The notes under the pieces are model-generated. The model saw only the letters and a program-made list of their open reading frames with translations, made no database searches and was not told where the DNA came from. Shown one piece after another: positions 10,576 through 18,299 of a stretch of 64,000 bases of DNA. Position numbers and translations under genes: made by a program. Numbering within the stretch: the first letter of the stretch is position 1; the number at the start of each line of letters is the position of its first letter. The stretch lies in NCBI GenBank assembly GCA_015689685.1, contig WVSL01000001.1, forward strand, positions 1-64,000, given 5' to 3'. This DNA comes from Rhodobacterales bacterium HKCCE2091 (GTDB lineage: Bacteria; Pseudomonadota; Alphaproteobacteria; Rhodobacterales; Rhodobacteraceae).

Positions 10576-10976
10576 GGATCGGGAAACAATTCCAGGTGAA
10601 ATCATCATCGCCCAATTCCAATTCCGGCCAATCCGCGGAATTGTTCCCGGGCGTCGGACACTCCGGCCGCCCGGGAGGGACCGGCGACCGGACCAGGCCA
10701 CCGTTCAAGGCACGGGCAGGGAACGCATTGTTTCCAAGGCCCTTCAGACACGCACGATGCGCGACCCGGGCCGCCGCCGCACCTGCGAAGGCGCTACGGG
10801 GGAAACAGTCTTGTCTTTCCCCTTGAATTGAGGGCGGATTTCGATTCATTAGCCCCACAAGTTATCGAATTTGTAATCTTTCCCATTCCGACCCTGACTA
10901 AAAAGACAGGTTCGCTGAAACGGGTTTTTAAGCTAAAAAAGTATTGTGACGAGTTCTGGGGTAACGTCTTGGTACC

Positions 10977-11002
10977 GGGTCCGGCTAGAAATAGCCGGGC
11001 CC
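10977..11002 (-). terminator. GNRA-type hairpin downstream of the ribokinase gene
   Basis: CCGGCTA-GAAA-TAGCCGG, extended by GGG/CCC across one weak pair, gives an 11-step stem; read on the plus strand the loop is GAAA. It lies 23-48 bp past the ribokinase stop. No clear T-run follows in either direction. Confidence 0.4.
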
Positions 11003-11024
11003 ATCTGGTTTCTGGGCCGCCGTT

Positions 11025-11948
11025 TCAGCCCCGCGCCAGCAGCGCGTCGATCTCCGCCCGCGCCGGCATCGACGGCGCCGTTCCCGGCCGCGTGACGGAA
11101 ATCGCGGCGGTCGCGTTCGCGAAGGCCACCGCGTCCTCGGGCGACCTGCCCTCCGCCAGCGCCACGGCGAACCCGCCGTTGAAGGCATCGCCCGCCCCCG
11201 TCGTCTCCACCACCGCGCCCGCGTTCAGCGCCGGCACATGGGTCGCGGTCGTGCCGTCGTGGAACAGCGCGCCGTTCTCGCCCAGGGTCACGATCACCTT
11301 GCCCACGCCCCGCGCCATCAGCGCCTCCGCCGCCTTCGCGGCCTCCTCGGGCGTGGTCACGGCCATCCCGGTCAGCGCCTCGGTCTCGCTCTCGTTCGGG
11401 GTGGCGTAGTCGCAGAGCGACAGGAGCCGGTCGGTCAGCTCCGCCGCAGGGGCCGGGTTCAGGATCGTCACCGCCCCGCCCTCCCGCGCGATCTCCAGCG
11501 CCCGCTCCGCCGCGTCGATCGGCTGTTCCAGCTGCGTGACGAAGACCTTCGCGTTGCGGATCAGCTCCGCCTGCGCCTCGATGTCGGCCACGGAAATCGT
11601 CGCCGCCGCCCCCGGCGCGATGATGATCGCGTTGTTGCCGGTGCCGTGCTCCACGAAGATGTAGGCAGCCCCCGTGTAGCTATCGGCCACCCGCGTCACC
11701 ACCGGGGTCACGCCCGCATCGGCCCAGGTCTTCATCGCCATGTCCGCGAAGTCGTCGTCGCCCAGCTTCGACAGGAACGCCACGTCGCCCCCCGCCCGCG
11801 CCGCCGCGACCGACTGGTTCGACCCCTTGCCGCCCGGTCCCAGAACGAAGGAATGCCCGAGGATCGTCTCGCCCATCTTCGGCTGCCGGTCGGCGCGGTA
11901 GGCGGTATCGGCGACGAAGACGCCGAGGATCACGATGTCATGGCTCAT
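11025..11948 (-). CDS. rbsK: Ribokinase (PfkB family)
   Basis: 307 aa PfkB kinase that phosphorylates a furanose or related sugar with ATP. Substrate motif GPGGKGSNQSVAAARAG near residues 38-54 and the C-terminal ETTGAGDAFNGGF with the catalytic Asp are intact; QLEQP and NPAPA are typical of ribokinases. It is the last gene of the minus-strand unit ABC ATPase, SGNH hydrolase, FucU, RbsK. A kinase beside FucU may serve a sugar released together with fucose, since the fucose route itself here is non-phosphorylative. Confidence 0.88.
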   Translation of the reverse strand: MSHDIVILGVFVADTAYRADRQPKMGETILGHSFVLGPGGKGSNQSVAAARAGGDVAFLSKLGDDDFADMAMKTWADAGVTPVVTRVADSYTGAAYIFVEHGTGNNAIIIAPGAAATISVADIEAQAELIRNAKVFVTQLEQPIDAAERALEIAREGGAVTILNPAPAAELTDRLLSLCDYATPNESETEALTGMAVTTPEEAAKAAEALMARGVGKVIVTLGENGALFHDGTTATHVPALNAGAVVETTGAGDAFNGGFAVALAEGRSPEDAVAFANATAAISVTRPGTAPSMPARAEIDALLARG

Positions 11949-11967
11949 GGCTCAGGCCTCCATTCTC

Positions 11968-12420
11968 TCAGGCATCCGGCGGGATCACGCCCTTGCGGAA
12001 CAGGAAACAGCCGTAGAACCGCCGCTCGCCGGTCTGGATCACGGCATAGGCCTCGCGCGCGCGGTCGTAGAATTCGAACCGCTCCACGCTCACCATCTGG
12101 CGCGGCTCGCCCTCGGCCGCGTCGATCTCCGCCTGCACCTCGGCCTGGACCGGCGGCACCTCGTCTGGGGCGTCCACCACCTCCATCCGCGCGGCGAAGT
12201 CGTCCACGAAGGTGTCCAGCGGGAACACCGACAGGATCGCGTTCGCGGCCTCGGCGCAGGTCAGGTTGTCCATGCGCAAGAGCTCGCCGTAGACCGTGTG
12301 CCGCGCCACCTGGTCGGACGGGAAGTTCGTGTCCGCCAGCACCAGCACGTCGCCGTGGCCCATCGCCCGCAGGCAATGCAGCACCTCCGCGTTCAGTCGC
12401 GGGTCGATCCCCTTCAGCAT
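11968..12420 (-). CDS. fucU: RbsD/FucU-family sugar mutarotase (L-fucose mutarotase)
   Basis: 150 aa, the usual size. It shows the FucU core LKGIDPRLNAEVLHCLRAMGHGD and VLADTNFPS with the conserved His, followed by RMDNLTCAEAANAILSVFPLD and a C-terminal RFYGCFLFRKGVI. FucU interconverts alpha- and beta-L-fucose so that the dehydrogenase can act on the right anomer. FucU rather than RbsD is supported by the L-fucose pathway genes 12-20 kb away under the same operator motif. Confidence 0.88.
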   Translation of the reverse strand: MLKGIDPRLNAEVLHCLRAMGHGDVLVLADTNFPSDQVARHTVYGELLRMDNLTCAEAANAILSVFPLDTFVDDFAARMEVVDAPDEVPPVQAEVQAEIDAAEGEPRQMVSVERFEFYDRAREAYAVIQTGERRFYGCFLFRKGVIPPDA

Positions 12421-12462
12421 CCGTAATCCTCCCTGTTCCGCGAAACCCTAAGCGCGGCGCGG

Positions 12463-13107
12463 TCAGCCCTGCAATGCCGCGCGCACCTCGTCGGCGATGG
12501 CGAGTCCCAGCGCACCGTGGGTGTCCTCCGAGTAATGCACCCCGTCGAGCGGATCGACCGCCGCCACGCGGCCGGCGTCGAAAAACGCCACCCCGTGCCG
12601 CTCGGCGACGGCGGCGATCGCCGGGGCGAGCCCCGCGGCCTTCGCCTCCGCGCCCTCGAACATCCCCGACAGGCACCCGACCTCCCTGAGCGGCGGCGGC
12701 GCGACCAGCAGCACCCGCGGCGCACGCCCCGCGGGCCCCGCGCTGCTGCCCCGAACCTCGCGCACCAGCCGCCCGCAGCTCTCGGCGATGTCGGCGGCGG
12801 TCACGGCGAACCGCGCCTTCAGGTCGTTCCCGCCCAGCAGGATCACCACGAGGTCGATGGGCCGGTGCGTCTCCAGCACCGCGGGCAGCACCGCCAGCCC
12901 GTTCTTCCACGCGCCCTCGATCGGGTCGTCATGGACAGTCGTGCGCCCCGGCAGGCCCTCCTCGATCACCGTCCAGCCGTCGCCGAGCGCCTCCGCCATC
13001 ACGCCGGGCCAGCGCACGTCCGGATCGAACCGGCCCATGTCCGAGATATCGGCCATCGGCATCGTGCCGTGGGTGTTGCTGTCGCCGTAGCACAGGACAA
13101 CCGGCAT
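12463..13107 (-). CDS. SGNH/GDSL hydrolase
   Basis: 214 aa without signal peptide. Block I is CYGDSNTHG (nucleophilic Ser about residue 9), block III LLGGNDLK and block V DGVHYSEDTHGALG with the catalytic Asp/His. It resembles cytosolic acyl or acetyl esterases. Lying between the importer ATPase (3-bp gap) and fucU, it could deacetylate imported O-acetylated sugars; that role is inferred from context only. Confidence 0.82.
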   Translation of the reverse strand: MPVVLCYGDSNTHGTMPMADISDMGRFDPDVRWPGVMAEALGDGWTVIEEGLPGRTTVHDDPIEGAWKNGLAVLPAVLETHRPIDLVVILLGGNDLKARFAVTAADIAESCGRLVREVRGSSAGPAGRAPRVLLVAPPPLREVGCLSGMFEGAEAKAAGLAPAIAAVAERHGVAFFDAGRVAAVDPLDGVHYSEDTHGALGLAIADEVRAALQG

Positions 13108-13110
13108 GGC

Positions 13111-14178
13111 TCAGCCCATCCGCGCGCCGGTCTCGCCGTCGAAGACGTGAAGCGCGCCGGGGTCGAAGGTCAGGTGCACCGGCTCGCCCGGCCGGAACGC
13201 GTGGCGCTCGCGGAACACGGCGGTCACGTCGCGGCCCTGGAAATCCAGCACGACGTGGATCTCGGACCCGGTCGGCTCCACCACCCGGATCGAGGCCGGC
13301 AACCCGCTGTCGCCCAGTTTCAGGTCCTCCGGCCGCAGGCCCAGCGTCACCGCCTGCCCCGCGCTCATGCCCGGAACCGCCGGGATCGCGATATCGGTCC
13401 CGCCCGCCGTCACCGTCGCGCCGTCGGCGCCGACCGAGGCGACCGTGCCCTCGATCAGGTTCATCGCCGGCGAGCCGATGAAGCCCGCGACGAAACGGTT
13501 CTTCGGCGTGTCGTAAAGCTCCAGCGGCGACCCGATCTGCTCGACGTGGCCGCCGTTCAGCACCACGATCTTGTCGGCCATCGTCATCGCCTCGATCTGG
13601 TCGTGGGTGACGTAGACGGTCGTGGTCTGCAGACGCTGGTGCAACTCGCGGATCTCGGTCCGCATCTGCACCCTGAGCTTGGCGTCGAGGTTCGACAGGG
13701 GCTCGTCGAACAGGAACACCTGCGGGTCGCGGACGATGGCCCGGCCCATCGCGACGCGCTGGCGCTGGCCGCCCGACAACGCGCGCGGGTAGCGGTCGAG
13801 ATAGGGCGTCAGCCCGAGGATCTCGGCGGCGTTCGCGACGCGGGACTTCACCTCCGCCTTGTCCATCTTCTTCAGCTTCAGGGAGAACCCCATGTTCGCC
13901 TCCACCGTCTTGTGCGGGTAGAGCGCGTAGGACTGGAACACCATCGCGATGTCGCGTTCGGAGGGGCTCAGGTGGTTGACCTTGCGCGGGCCGATCAGGA
14001 TGTCGCCCGAGGTGACCTCCTCCAGCCCCGCGATCATCCGCAGAAGCGTGGACTTGCCACAGCCCGACGGGCCGACCAGCACCACGAATTCGCCGTCCCC
14101 GGCCTCGATGTCGATGCCGTGGATGACCTCGACCGCGCCGTAGGCTTTGCGCACGTCCCTGACGATAACCTCGGCCAT
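13111..14178 (-). CDS. Sugar ABC transporter ATP-binding protein (UgpC/MsmK type)
   Basis: 355 aa. Walker A GPSGCGKST at 36-44, signature LSGGQRQRVAMG near 135, Walker B VFLFDEPLSNLD, H-loop VTHDQIEAM, then a C-terminal TOBE/OB regulatory region (residues about 235-350, SEIHVVLDFQGRDV). This subgroup energises carbohydrate importers. It is divergent from its binding-protein gene; the permease genes are on the other strand at 18.3-20.3 kb. The operator motif at 14252-14263 lies 74 bp upstream of its start. Confidence 0.93.
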   Translation of the reverse strand: MAEVIVRDVRKAYGAVEVIHGIDIEAGDGEFVVLVGPSGCGKSTLLRMIAGLEEVTSGDILIGPRKVNHLSPSERDIAMVFQSYALYPHKTVEANMGFSLKLKKMDKAEVKSRVANAAEILGLTPYLDRYPRALSGGQRQRVAMGRAIVRDPQVFLFDEPLSNLDAKLRVQMRTEIRELHQRLQTTTVYVTHDQIEAMTMADKIVVLNGGHVEQIGSPLELYDTPKNRFVAGFIGSPAMNLIEGTVASVGADGATVTAGGTDIAIPAVPGMSAGQAVTLGLRPEDLKLGDSGLPASIRVVEPTGSEIHVVLDFQGRDVTAVFRERHAFRPGEPVHLTFDPGALHVFDGETGARMG

Positions 14179-14251
14179 GTGCCTCCCCGCGCCGTCCGTC
14201 CCTGGATCAATGCCTAGCCCAGCCCCGTTGGCCTGTCCACATCTGACCTGA

Positions 14252-14263
14252 CTAGCATGTTAG
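14252..14263. promoter_or_regulatory. GntR-type operator, site 1
   Basis: CTAGCATGTTAG, an exact copy of the island motif, in the divergent region between the importer ATPase and binding-protein genes. Probably the binding site of the GntR/FCD regulator at 28 kb. Confidence 0.6.
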
Positions 14264-14433
14264 ATGCTTGACTCGCGGCGGGGGCATTGAGACAGTCAAG
14301 GCATCGGAGACCGTCGCGGACCGCGCCGTTTCACGCGCGCCCCGCGGTTCCGCACCGGGAGGAGACCTGTCGAAGGTCCGGCGCGGACGGTGGGAAAACG
14401 GGGACGGAGAACCGTCCGTCAGGGAGGACTACA

Positions 14434-16110
14434 ATGAAGGTCGAACACTATCGGCGCCTCGTCGCCATGCAGATGAACCGCCGCCGGATGCTGCAGGGTG
14501 GCGCCAGCCTCGGCGCGCTGGCCGCGCTTGGCGGCACCGGTCTGATGCCCCGCGGCGCAAGGGCCGAGGCCCACGGCAACGTCCGCGCCGACATCCTCCA
14601 GATTCCCGGCGTGGGCATGGGCTCGCCCACCGACGCCGACTGGCAGCGCGTCGGCGAGATGTGCCTCGGCACCACCCGCGCGCGCTTCGCCGAGGGCGAG
14701 TTCGAGGGCGTCGAGCTGACCTTCATGGGGCTCAACAACCAGAACCTGCACAACTTCCTGTTCCGCGGCTTCCTGCGCCCGTGGGAGGCCTATACCGGCG
14801 CCACGATCAACTGGATCGACCTCGCGCAGGCCGACTACAACGCGCGGCTCCAGCAGTCGATCGCGACCGGGACGGTGGATTTCGACATCCTCCAGATGGG
14901 CGCGCCGTTCGAAGGCGACACCGCCGGGCGCGGCCTTCTCGACCCGATGCCCGAATGGGTCGCGGCCGACATCGACATGGAAGACTACGTCGACTACCTC
15001 AAGGAACCCGTCGGCACCTGGGACGGCCAGGTCTACCGCGTGTCCATCGACGGCGACTGCCACACCTTCGCCTACCGCAAGGACTACTACGAGAACGAGG
15101 AATTCGCGGCCGCCTGGGCGGCGGAAGGCGACGGCTCCGACTGGGCGCCGCCGACCACCTGGGAACAGGTCAACGCCCATTCCCGCTTCCTCGCCGGCAA
15201 GTCCGACCCGCTGACCGGGCTCGACGCCTACGGCTTCCTCGACCCGCTCAAGTACACCTGGGGCGGCTTCGGCTTCTACTTCCTCGCCGACCGCGCGACG
15301 GCCTACGCCAAGCATCCGAACGACCCCGCGTGGCTGTTCGACCCCGAGGACATGACACCCCGCGTCAACAACCCGGCCTGGGTGCAGGCGATCCAGGACG
15401 TGATGGACCTGATCGGCGTCGACGGGGCGTATCCGCCGGACCAGCTCAACGCCGACCCGAACACCACCGCGTTCCAGCAGTTCCTCGCCGGCACCGGCAT
15501 GGGGCTGACCTGGTGGGGCGACGTGGGATCGAACGCGCGCACCTCCGACACCTCGGTCGTGGGCGACGTCGTCGGCTTCTCCACCAACCCCGGCGCGACG
15601 CGGGTCTACAACAGCCAGGCCGGCGCGTGGGAGGACACCCCGAACGAGGCCCCGAACAACGCCTATATCGGCTGGGGCATCTACGTCACCAACCGCGTCT
15701 CGGGCGACGAGGCCCGCCGCACCGCGGCCTGGTCGGCGGCGGCGCATCTCGGCGGCAAGGACCTGTCGCTCTGGTGCTCGGCCTACCCGTCGGGCTTCCA
15801 GCCCTACCGCAACTCGAACTTCAACTACGACGAGTGGGTGGGCGCGGGCTACGACGCCGATTTCGTGGAGGACTACCTGTCGTCCAACCTCGACAGCTAC
15901 AACCACCCGAACGCGGCCATCGAACCCCGCATCCCGGGCATCTTCCAGTACTACTCGATCGCCGAGGACGAACTGGTGCGCGGCCTCGCCGGCCAGTACG
16001 GATCGGCGCAGGAAACCGCGGACGCGATCGCGGCGGCCTGGGAAGGCATCACCGACCAGATCGGCCGCGACAGCCAGGTCGCGCTCTACCGGGCCTCGCT
16101 CGGGCTCTGA
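14434..16110 (+). CDS. Sugar ABC transporter substrate-binding protein
   Basis: 558 aa, longer than the usual 400-450 of family 1 binding proteins. The N-terminus NRRRMLQGGASLGALAA followed by ARAEA is a twin-arginine (Tat)-like signal. The body is an SBP_bac_1-type periplasmic binding protein with the many Trp and Tyr residues of carbohydrate binders. Start ATG 14434 has AGGGAGGA seven bases before. It pairs with the divergent ATPase gene and with the permease genes 2.2 kb downstream, from which it is separated by repeats and a VPLPA-CTERM gene. The likely ligand is L-fucose or a fucose-containing saccharide, by context. Confidence 0.88.
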   Translation: MKVEHYRRLVAMQMNRRRMLQGGASLGALAALGGTGLMPRGARAEAHGNVRADILQIPGVGMGSPTDADWQRVGEMCLGTTRARFAEGEFEGVELTFMGLNNQNLHNFLFRGFLRPWEAYTGATINWIDLAQADYNARLQQSIATGTVDFDILQMGAPFEGDTAGRGLLDPMPEWVAADIDMEDYVDYLKEPVGTWDGQVYRVSIDGDCHTFAYRKDYYENEEFAAAWAAEGDGSDWAPPTTWEQVNAHSRFLAGKSDPLTGLDAYGFLDPLKYTWGGFGFYFLADRATAYAKHPNDPAWLFDPEDMTPRVNNPAWVQAIQDVMDLIGVDGAYPPDQLNADPNTTAFQQFLAGTGMGLTWWGDVGSNARTSDTSVVGDVVGFSTNPGATRVYNSQAGAWEDTPNEAPNNAYIGWGIYVTNRVSGDEARRTAAWSAAAHLGGKDLSLWCSAYPSGFQPYRNSNFNYDEWVGAGYDADFVEDYLSSNLDSYNHPNAAIEPRIPGIFQYYSIAEDELVRGLAGQYGSAQETADAIAAAWEGITDQIGRDSQVALYRASLGL

Positions 16111-16307
16111 ACGAAGACACTGACCCCTCACGGGAGCGAGGGGTGGGTCGGGGCGGTGCCGAAAGGCGCCGCCTCATTTTTGTAGAAGATCGGGGCAGGC
16201 TCGCAGAAGGTGCGAACCGCGAGCGGCAAGGCCGCAGGCCGCCGAGCACCGTTGCACCGCCCTCCGGCACCGTCCCTCCACCCACCGCTTCGCACCCGCG
16301 CGGAACA

Positions 16308-16469
16308 AAGGCCGAAGGCCGCCGCGCATCGCCGGGCCGCCCCCCGGCACGGCGATATGGTGACCCCTGGTAATAGCTCCCCGCAATTCCTGAACTTGAG
16401 AGATAAACCGCCTCAGCCCCGCCGGAGGATCGCCGCACCGCGGCCCGCCGACGCGCGGCTCGGCACTCG
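16308..16469 (+). repeat. Dispersed intergenic repeat, copy A
   Basis: About 160 bp that matches, in inverted orientation, 30514-30676. It starts with AAGGCCGAAGGCCGCCGCGC, continues through a strong hairpin (ATCGCCG...CGGCGAT with inner GCCG/CGGC, 16328-16356) and, after a 47-bp less conserved stretch, contains ATAAACCGCC and then CGCCGCACCGCGGCCCG and GCGCGGCTCGGCACTC. Order and spacing are kept in both copies. Confidence 0.8.
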
Positions 16470-16702
16470 GGCCCGGAGCCAGTAGCAACCAGACCCCAAG
16501 ACATGCAGCCCACCCCGCGGAGGCTCACAGACCGCTGGCCATCCAGCATCACAGAACTGGCACCCGATCTATCGGCCCTCCAGCATCACCGCCCCTCCCC
16601 GCGCGGAGCGAAAGCCGAAGACCGTCGAACCGGCGCTCGTCGACACCTGCTCGCCGGTTCCCGCGCCTGGGCGGACCGGCACCCAAGGTGCCGAACCGAA
16701 CG

Positions 16703-16780
16703 ATTTCCGACACCCGCGTCGAAGATTTCCGACACACCCGTCGAGAAATCCCGACACCGGCGTCGAGTTTCCCGACAACC
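16703..16780. repeat. Four imperfect 21-23-bp direct repeats
   Basis: Units beginning ATTTCCGACAC (16703), ATTTCCGACAC (16724), AATCCCGACAC (16747) and TTTCCCGACAA (16768), each of the first three followed by a (C)CG(C/G)CGTCGAG-like tail. The spacing of about two helical turns and the position 135-212 bp upstream of the VPLPA-CTERM start suggest a repeated regulator-binding site. Confidence 0.65.
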
Positions 16781-16914
16781 CGGCACTCCTCGACGCAGCC
16801 TTCGCCCCCCCCCGCCGGGACAGATTGCCGCCCCAGCCGCACAACACATTTACAAATTTGAATGTCTCGATAATCATTTCACCTGAAACGGTTTCGAGAA
16901 GGGGGAGTATCGGT

Positions 16915-18186
16915 TTGACCCGTATCAGGATGATCGCAGGCGGGCTTCTGGCCTGCACCGCGCTGTTGCCGGCGCAGGTGGTGGCGGCAACCATCGACGG
17001 CTGGAACACCACGAATGTCATCGTCGGCGCGCCCGACACCGACCCGACCGACGACATCGGCGGGGCCAGCGTGGTCTATGACCGCGACGTGTCCGGCGGC
17101 GTGCCCGCCGGGGCCGTGACGAACGGCCAAGTGGTTTATATCGCTCCGGAATCCGACACGCCGGGCATCCGCATCGACCAGACGGATTTCGCCGTCTACG
17201 ACGGCTGCATCCTCGCCTCCAGCACCGCGACCTGCACCAGCGGCTTCCAGTCCGGGCGGCGGATCAAGCAGCAGGTCACGGGCGAAGGCTCCATCGACCT
17301 CGTGTTCGACGTCTCGGCGGACGGCACCGGCGAGGCGATCTACGAGGTGCTGCACCGGCTCATCAACGTGACCGGCAGCGAGCTGACGGGTTTCGAGCTT
17401 CAACTCGGCACCGGGGTCGGCTCGGGCTTCACCGCCTCCACCGACGGCGACGGCCTCCGCTTCGCCACCACCGCGGACGGGGTGGAGCTCGGCCCCGACG
17501 ACGTCTCGTCGTTCAGCCAGTATCCCTTCGGCCTGTTCGGCGGCGAGCCGTTGAACCCCAACCCGTTGAACTTGCCGGGTTTCTTCGACACCATGTCCCG
17601 TGCCGGGTTCGACGTCGCGCAGGCGGAGGACTCGATCTCCTCCGGCGATTACTACGGCACCTACGCGGATCTCTTCGGCAACTGGCTGTCGCAGGACATG
17701 GTGCCCGACGGGCTCCTCTACGACTACGCGCCGGGCACCGCGGACCCGCTGGTGATGGCCTGGGCGGGCGCGACGGGCTGGGAATTCCTGCGCGGCACCG
17801 ACCCGGCCTCCGGCCTCAACGATCTCGGGGTGGAGCCGATCACCTCGGTCGTCTTCGGCTACGATTTCGCGCTCGACCCGGTCAACGGCATCTCGCAGGC
17901 GATGCTCGACTACATGGCCGCAAACCTCGTCGACGCGACCGGCCTTCCGCTGGCCTTCGGCTCCGACCTCTACGTCGACGCGATCGAGGACCTCGCGAAC
18001 CTGAACCTGACCTTCGCCATCGCGGTGAACGACGCCTTCGCGGCGGCGAACGGGTCGTTCACGCTGCGGGCCACGACCTTCGGCGTCACGCTGGCGCCGG
18101 TCCCGCTTCCGGCCTCGGCCGTGCTGCTGGCCGCGGGCATCGCCGGGCTCGGCGTCGCGGCGCGCAGGCGGCGCGCGGCGGCCTGA
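16915..18186 (+). CDS. VPLPA-CTERM sorting domain-containing exported protein
   Basis: 423 aa from the TTG at 16915, chosen because GGGGGAG ends seven bases before it and the sequence then gives a clean signal peptide (TRIRMIAGGLLACTALLPAQVVA). The body is acidic and Gly/Asp-rich without a recognised enzyme motif. The C-terminus is a textbook VPLPA-CTERM signal: VPLPASAVLLAAGIAG membrane segment and RRRR basic tail. Such proteins are cleaved and anchored at the cell surface or in exopolysaccharide by an exosortase, which is not in this window. It sits between the parts of an ABC sugar importer. Confidence 0.85.
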   Translation: MTRIRMIAGGLLACTALLPAQVVAATIDGWNTTNVIVGAPDTDPTDDIGGASVVYDRDVSGGVPAGAVTNGQVVYIAPESDTPGIRIDQTDFAVYDGCILASSTATCTSGFQSGRRIKQQVTGEGSIDLVFDVSADGTGEAIYEVLHRLINVTGSELTGFELQLGTGVGSGFTASTDGDGLRFATTADGVELGPDDVSSFSQYPFGLFGGEPLNPNPLNLPGFFDTMSRAGFDVAQAEDSISSGDYYGTYADLFGNWLSQDMVPDGLLYDYAPGTADPLVMAWAGATGWEFLRGTDPASGLNDLGVEPITSVVFGYDFALDPVNGISQAMLDYMAANLVDATGLPLAFGSDLYVDAIEDLANLNLTFAIAVNDAFAAANGSFTLRATTFGVTLAPVPLPASAVLLAAGIAGLGVAARRRRAAA

Positions 18187-18202
18187 TCCACACCAGCCGA
18201 AC

Positions 18203-18230
18203 AGGCCCGGGGCCCGCGCGCCCCGGGCCT
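18203..18230 (+). terminator. GC-rich terminator hairpin after the VPLPA-CTERM gene
   Basis: AGGCCCGGGG / CCCCGGGCCT, a perfect 10-bp stem with an 8-base loop, 16 bp past the stop. Only a short T-run follows (AACATTTCC). It separates this gene from the permease genes. Confidence 0.6.
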
Positions 18231-18286
18231 AACATTTCCGGGCCCCGGCGGCCGCTCTTTGCCCTTCCCCCCGGCCGAACCTGCAT

Positions 18287-18298
18287 CTAACATGCTAG
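18287..18298. promoter_or_regulatory. GntR-type operator, site 2 (abuts the permease start codon)
   Basis: CTAACATGCTAG, the exact reverse complement of the motif at site 1, ending one base before the ATG at 18300. The longer symmetric form is TAACATG-CTAG-CATG. Confidence 0.6.
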
Positions 18299-18299
18299 C

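Larger units (their letters stand above)
10545..11024. other. 480-bp intergenic stretch between convergent genes, partly AT-rich
   Basis: No convincing gene. 10554-10575 and 10977-11002 are hairpins just outside the two flanking genes. 10580-10648 contains the longer inverted repeat GGGAAACAATTCC / GGAATTGTTCCC (one bulged base) with repeated CCAATTCC between its arms. From about 10815 to 10970 the base composition falls clearly below the surroundings (runs such as TTTTTAAGCTAAAAAAG). An open frame there has no recognisable protein character and continues antisense to the ribokinase gene. Confidence 0.6.
16111..16914. other. 804-bp repeat-rich intergenic region
   Basis: No gene seen. From the left: about 16207-16275 holds a diverged hairpin unit (AAGGCCGCAGGCC... 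GCACCG... CGGCACCG). 16308-16469 is the dispersed repeat shared with 30.5-30.7 kb. About 16596-16640 holds a further degenerate fragment (AAAGCCGAAGACC). 16703-16780 is a set of four short direct repeats. 16840-16900 is an AT-rich promoter-like stretch before the VPLPA-CTERM gene. Confidence 0.7.

Noticed and set aside
10828-11030. Possible small protein frame starting at 10828 in the AT-rich patch.
   Set aside because: No Shine-Dalgarno, no recognisable domain, and the frame continues antisense through the ribokinase gene instead of ending within the patch.
16703-16780. CRISPR-like array.
   Set aside because: The four units are contiguous with a 21-23-bp period, leaving no spacers, and no cas genes are present.
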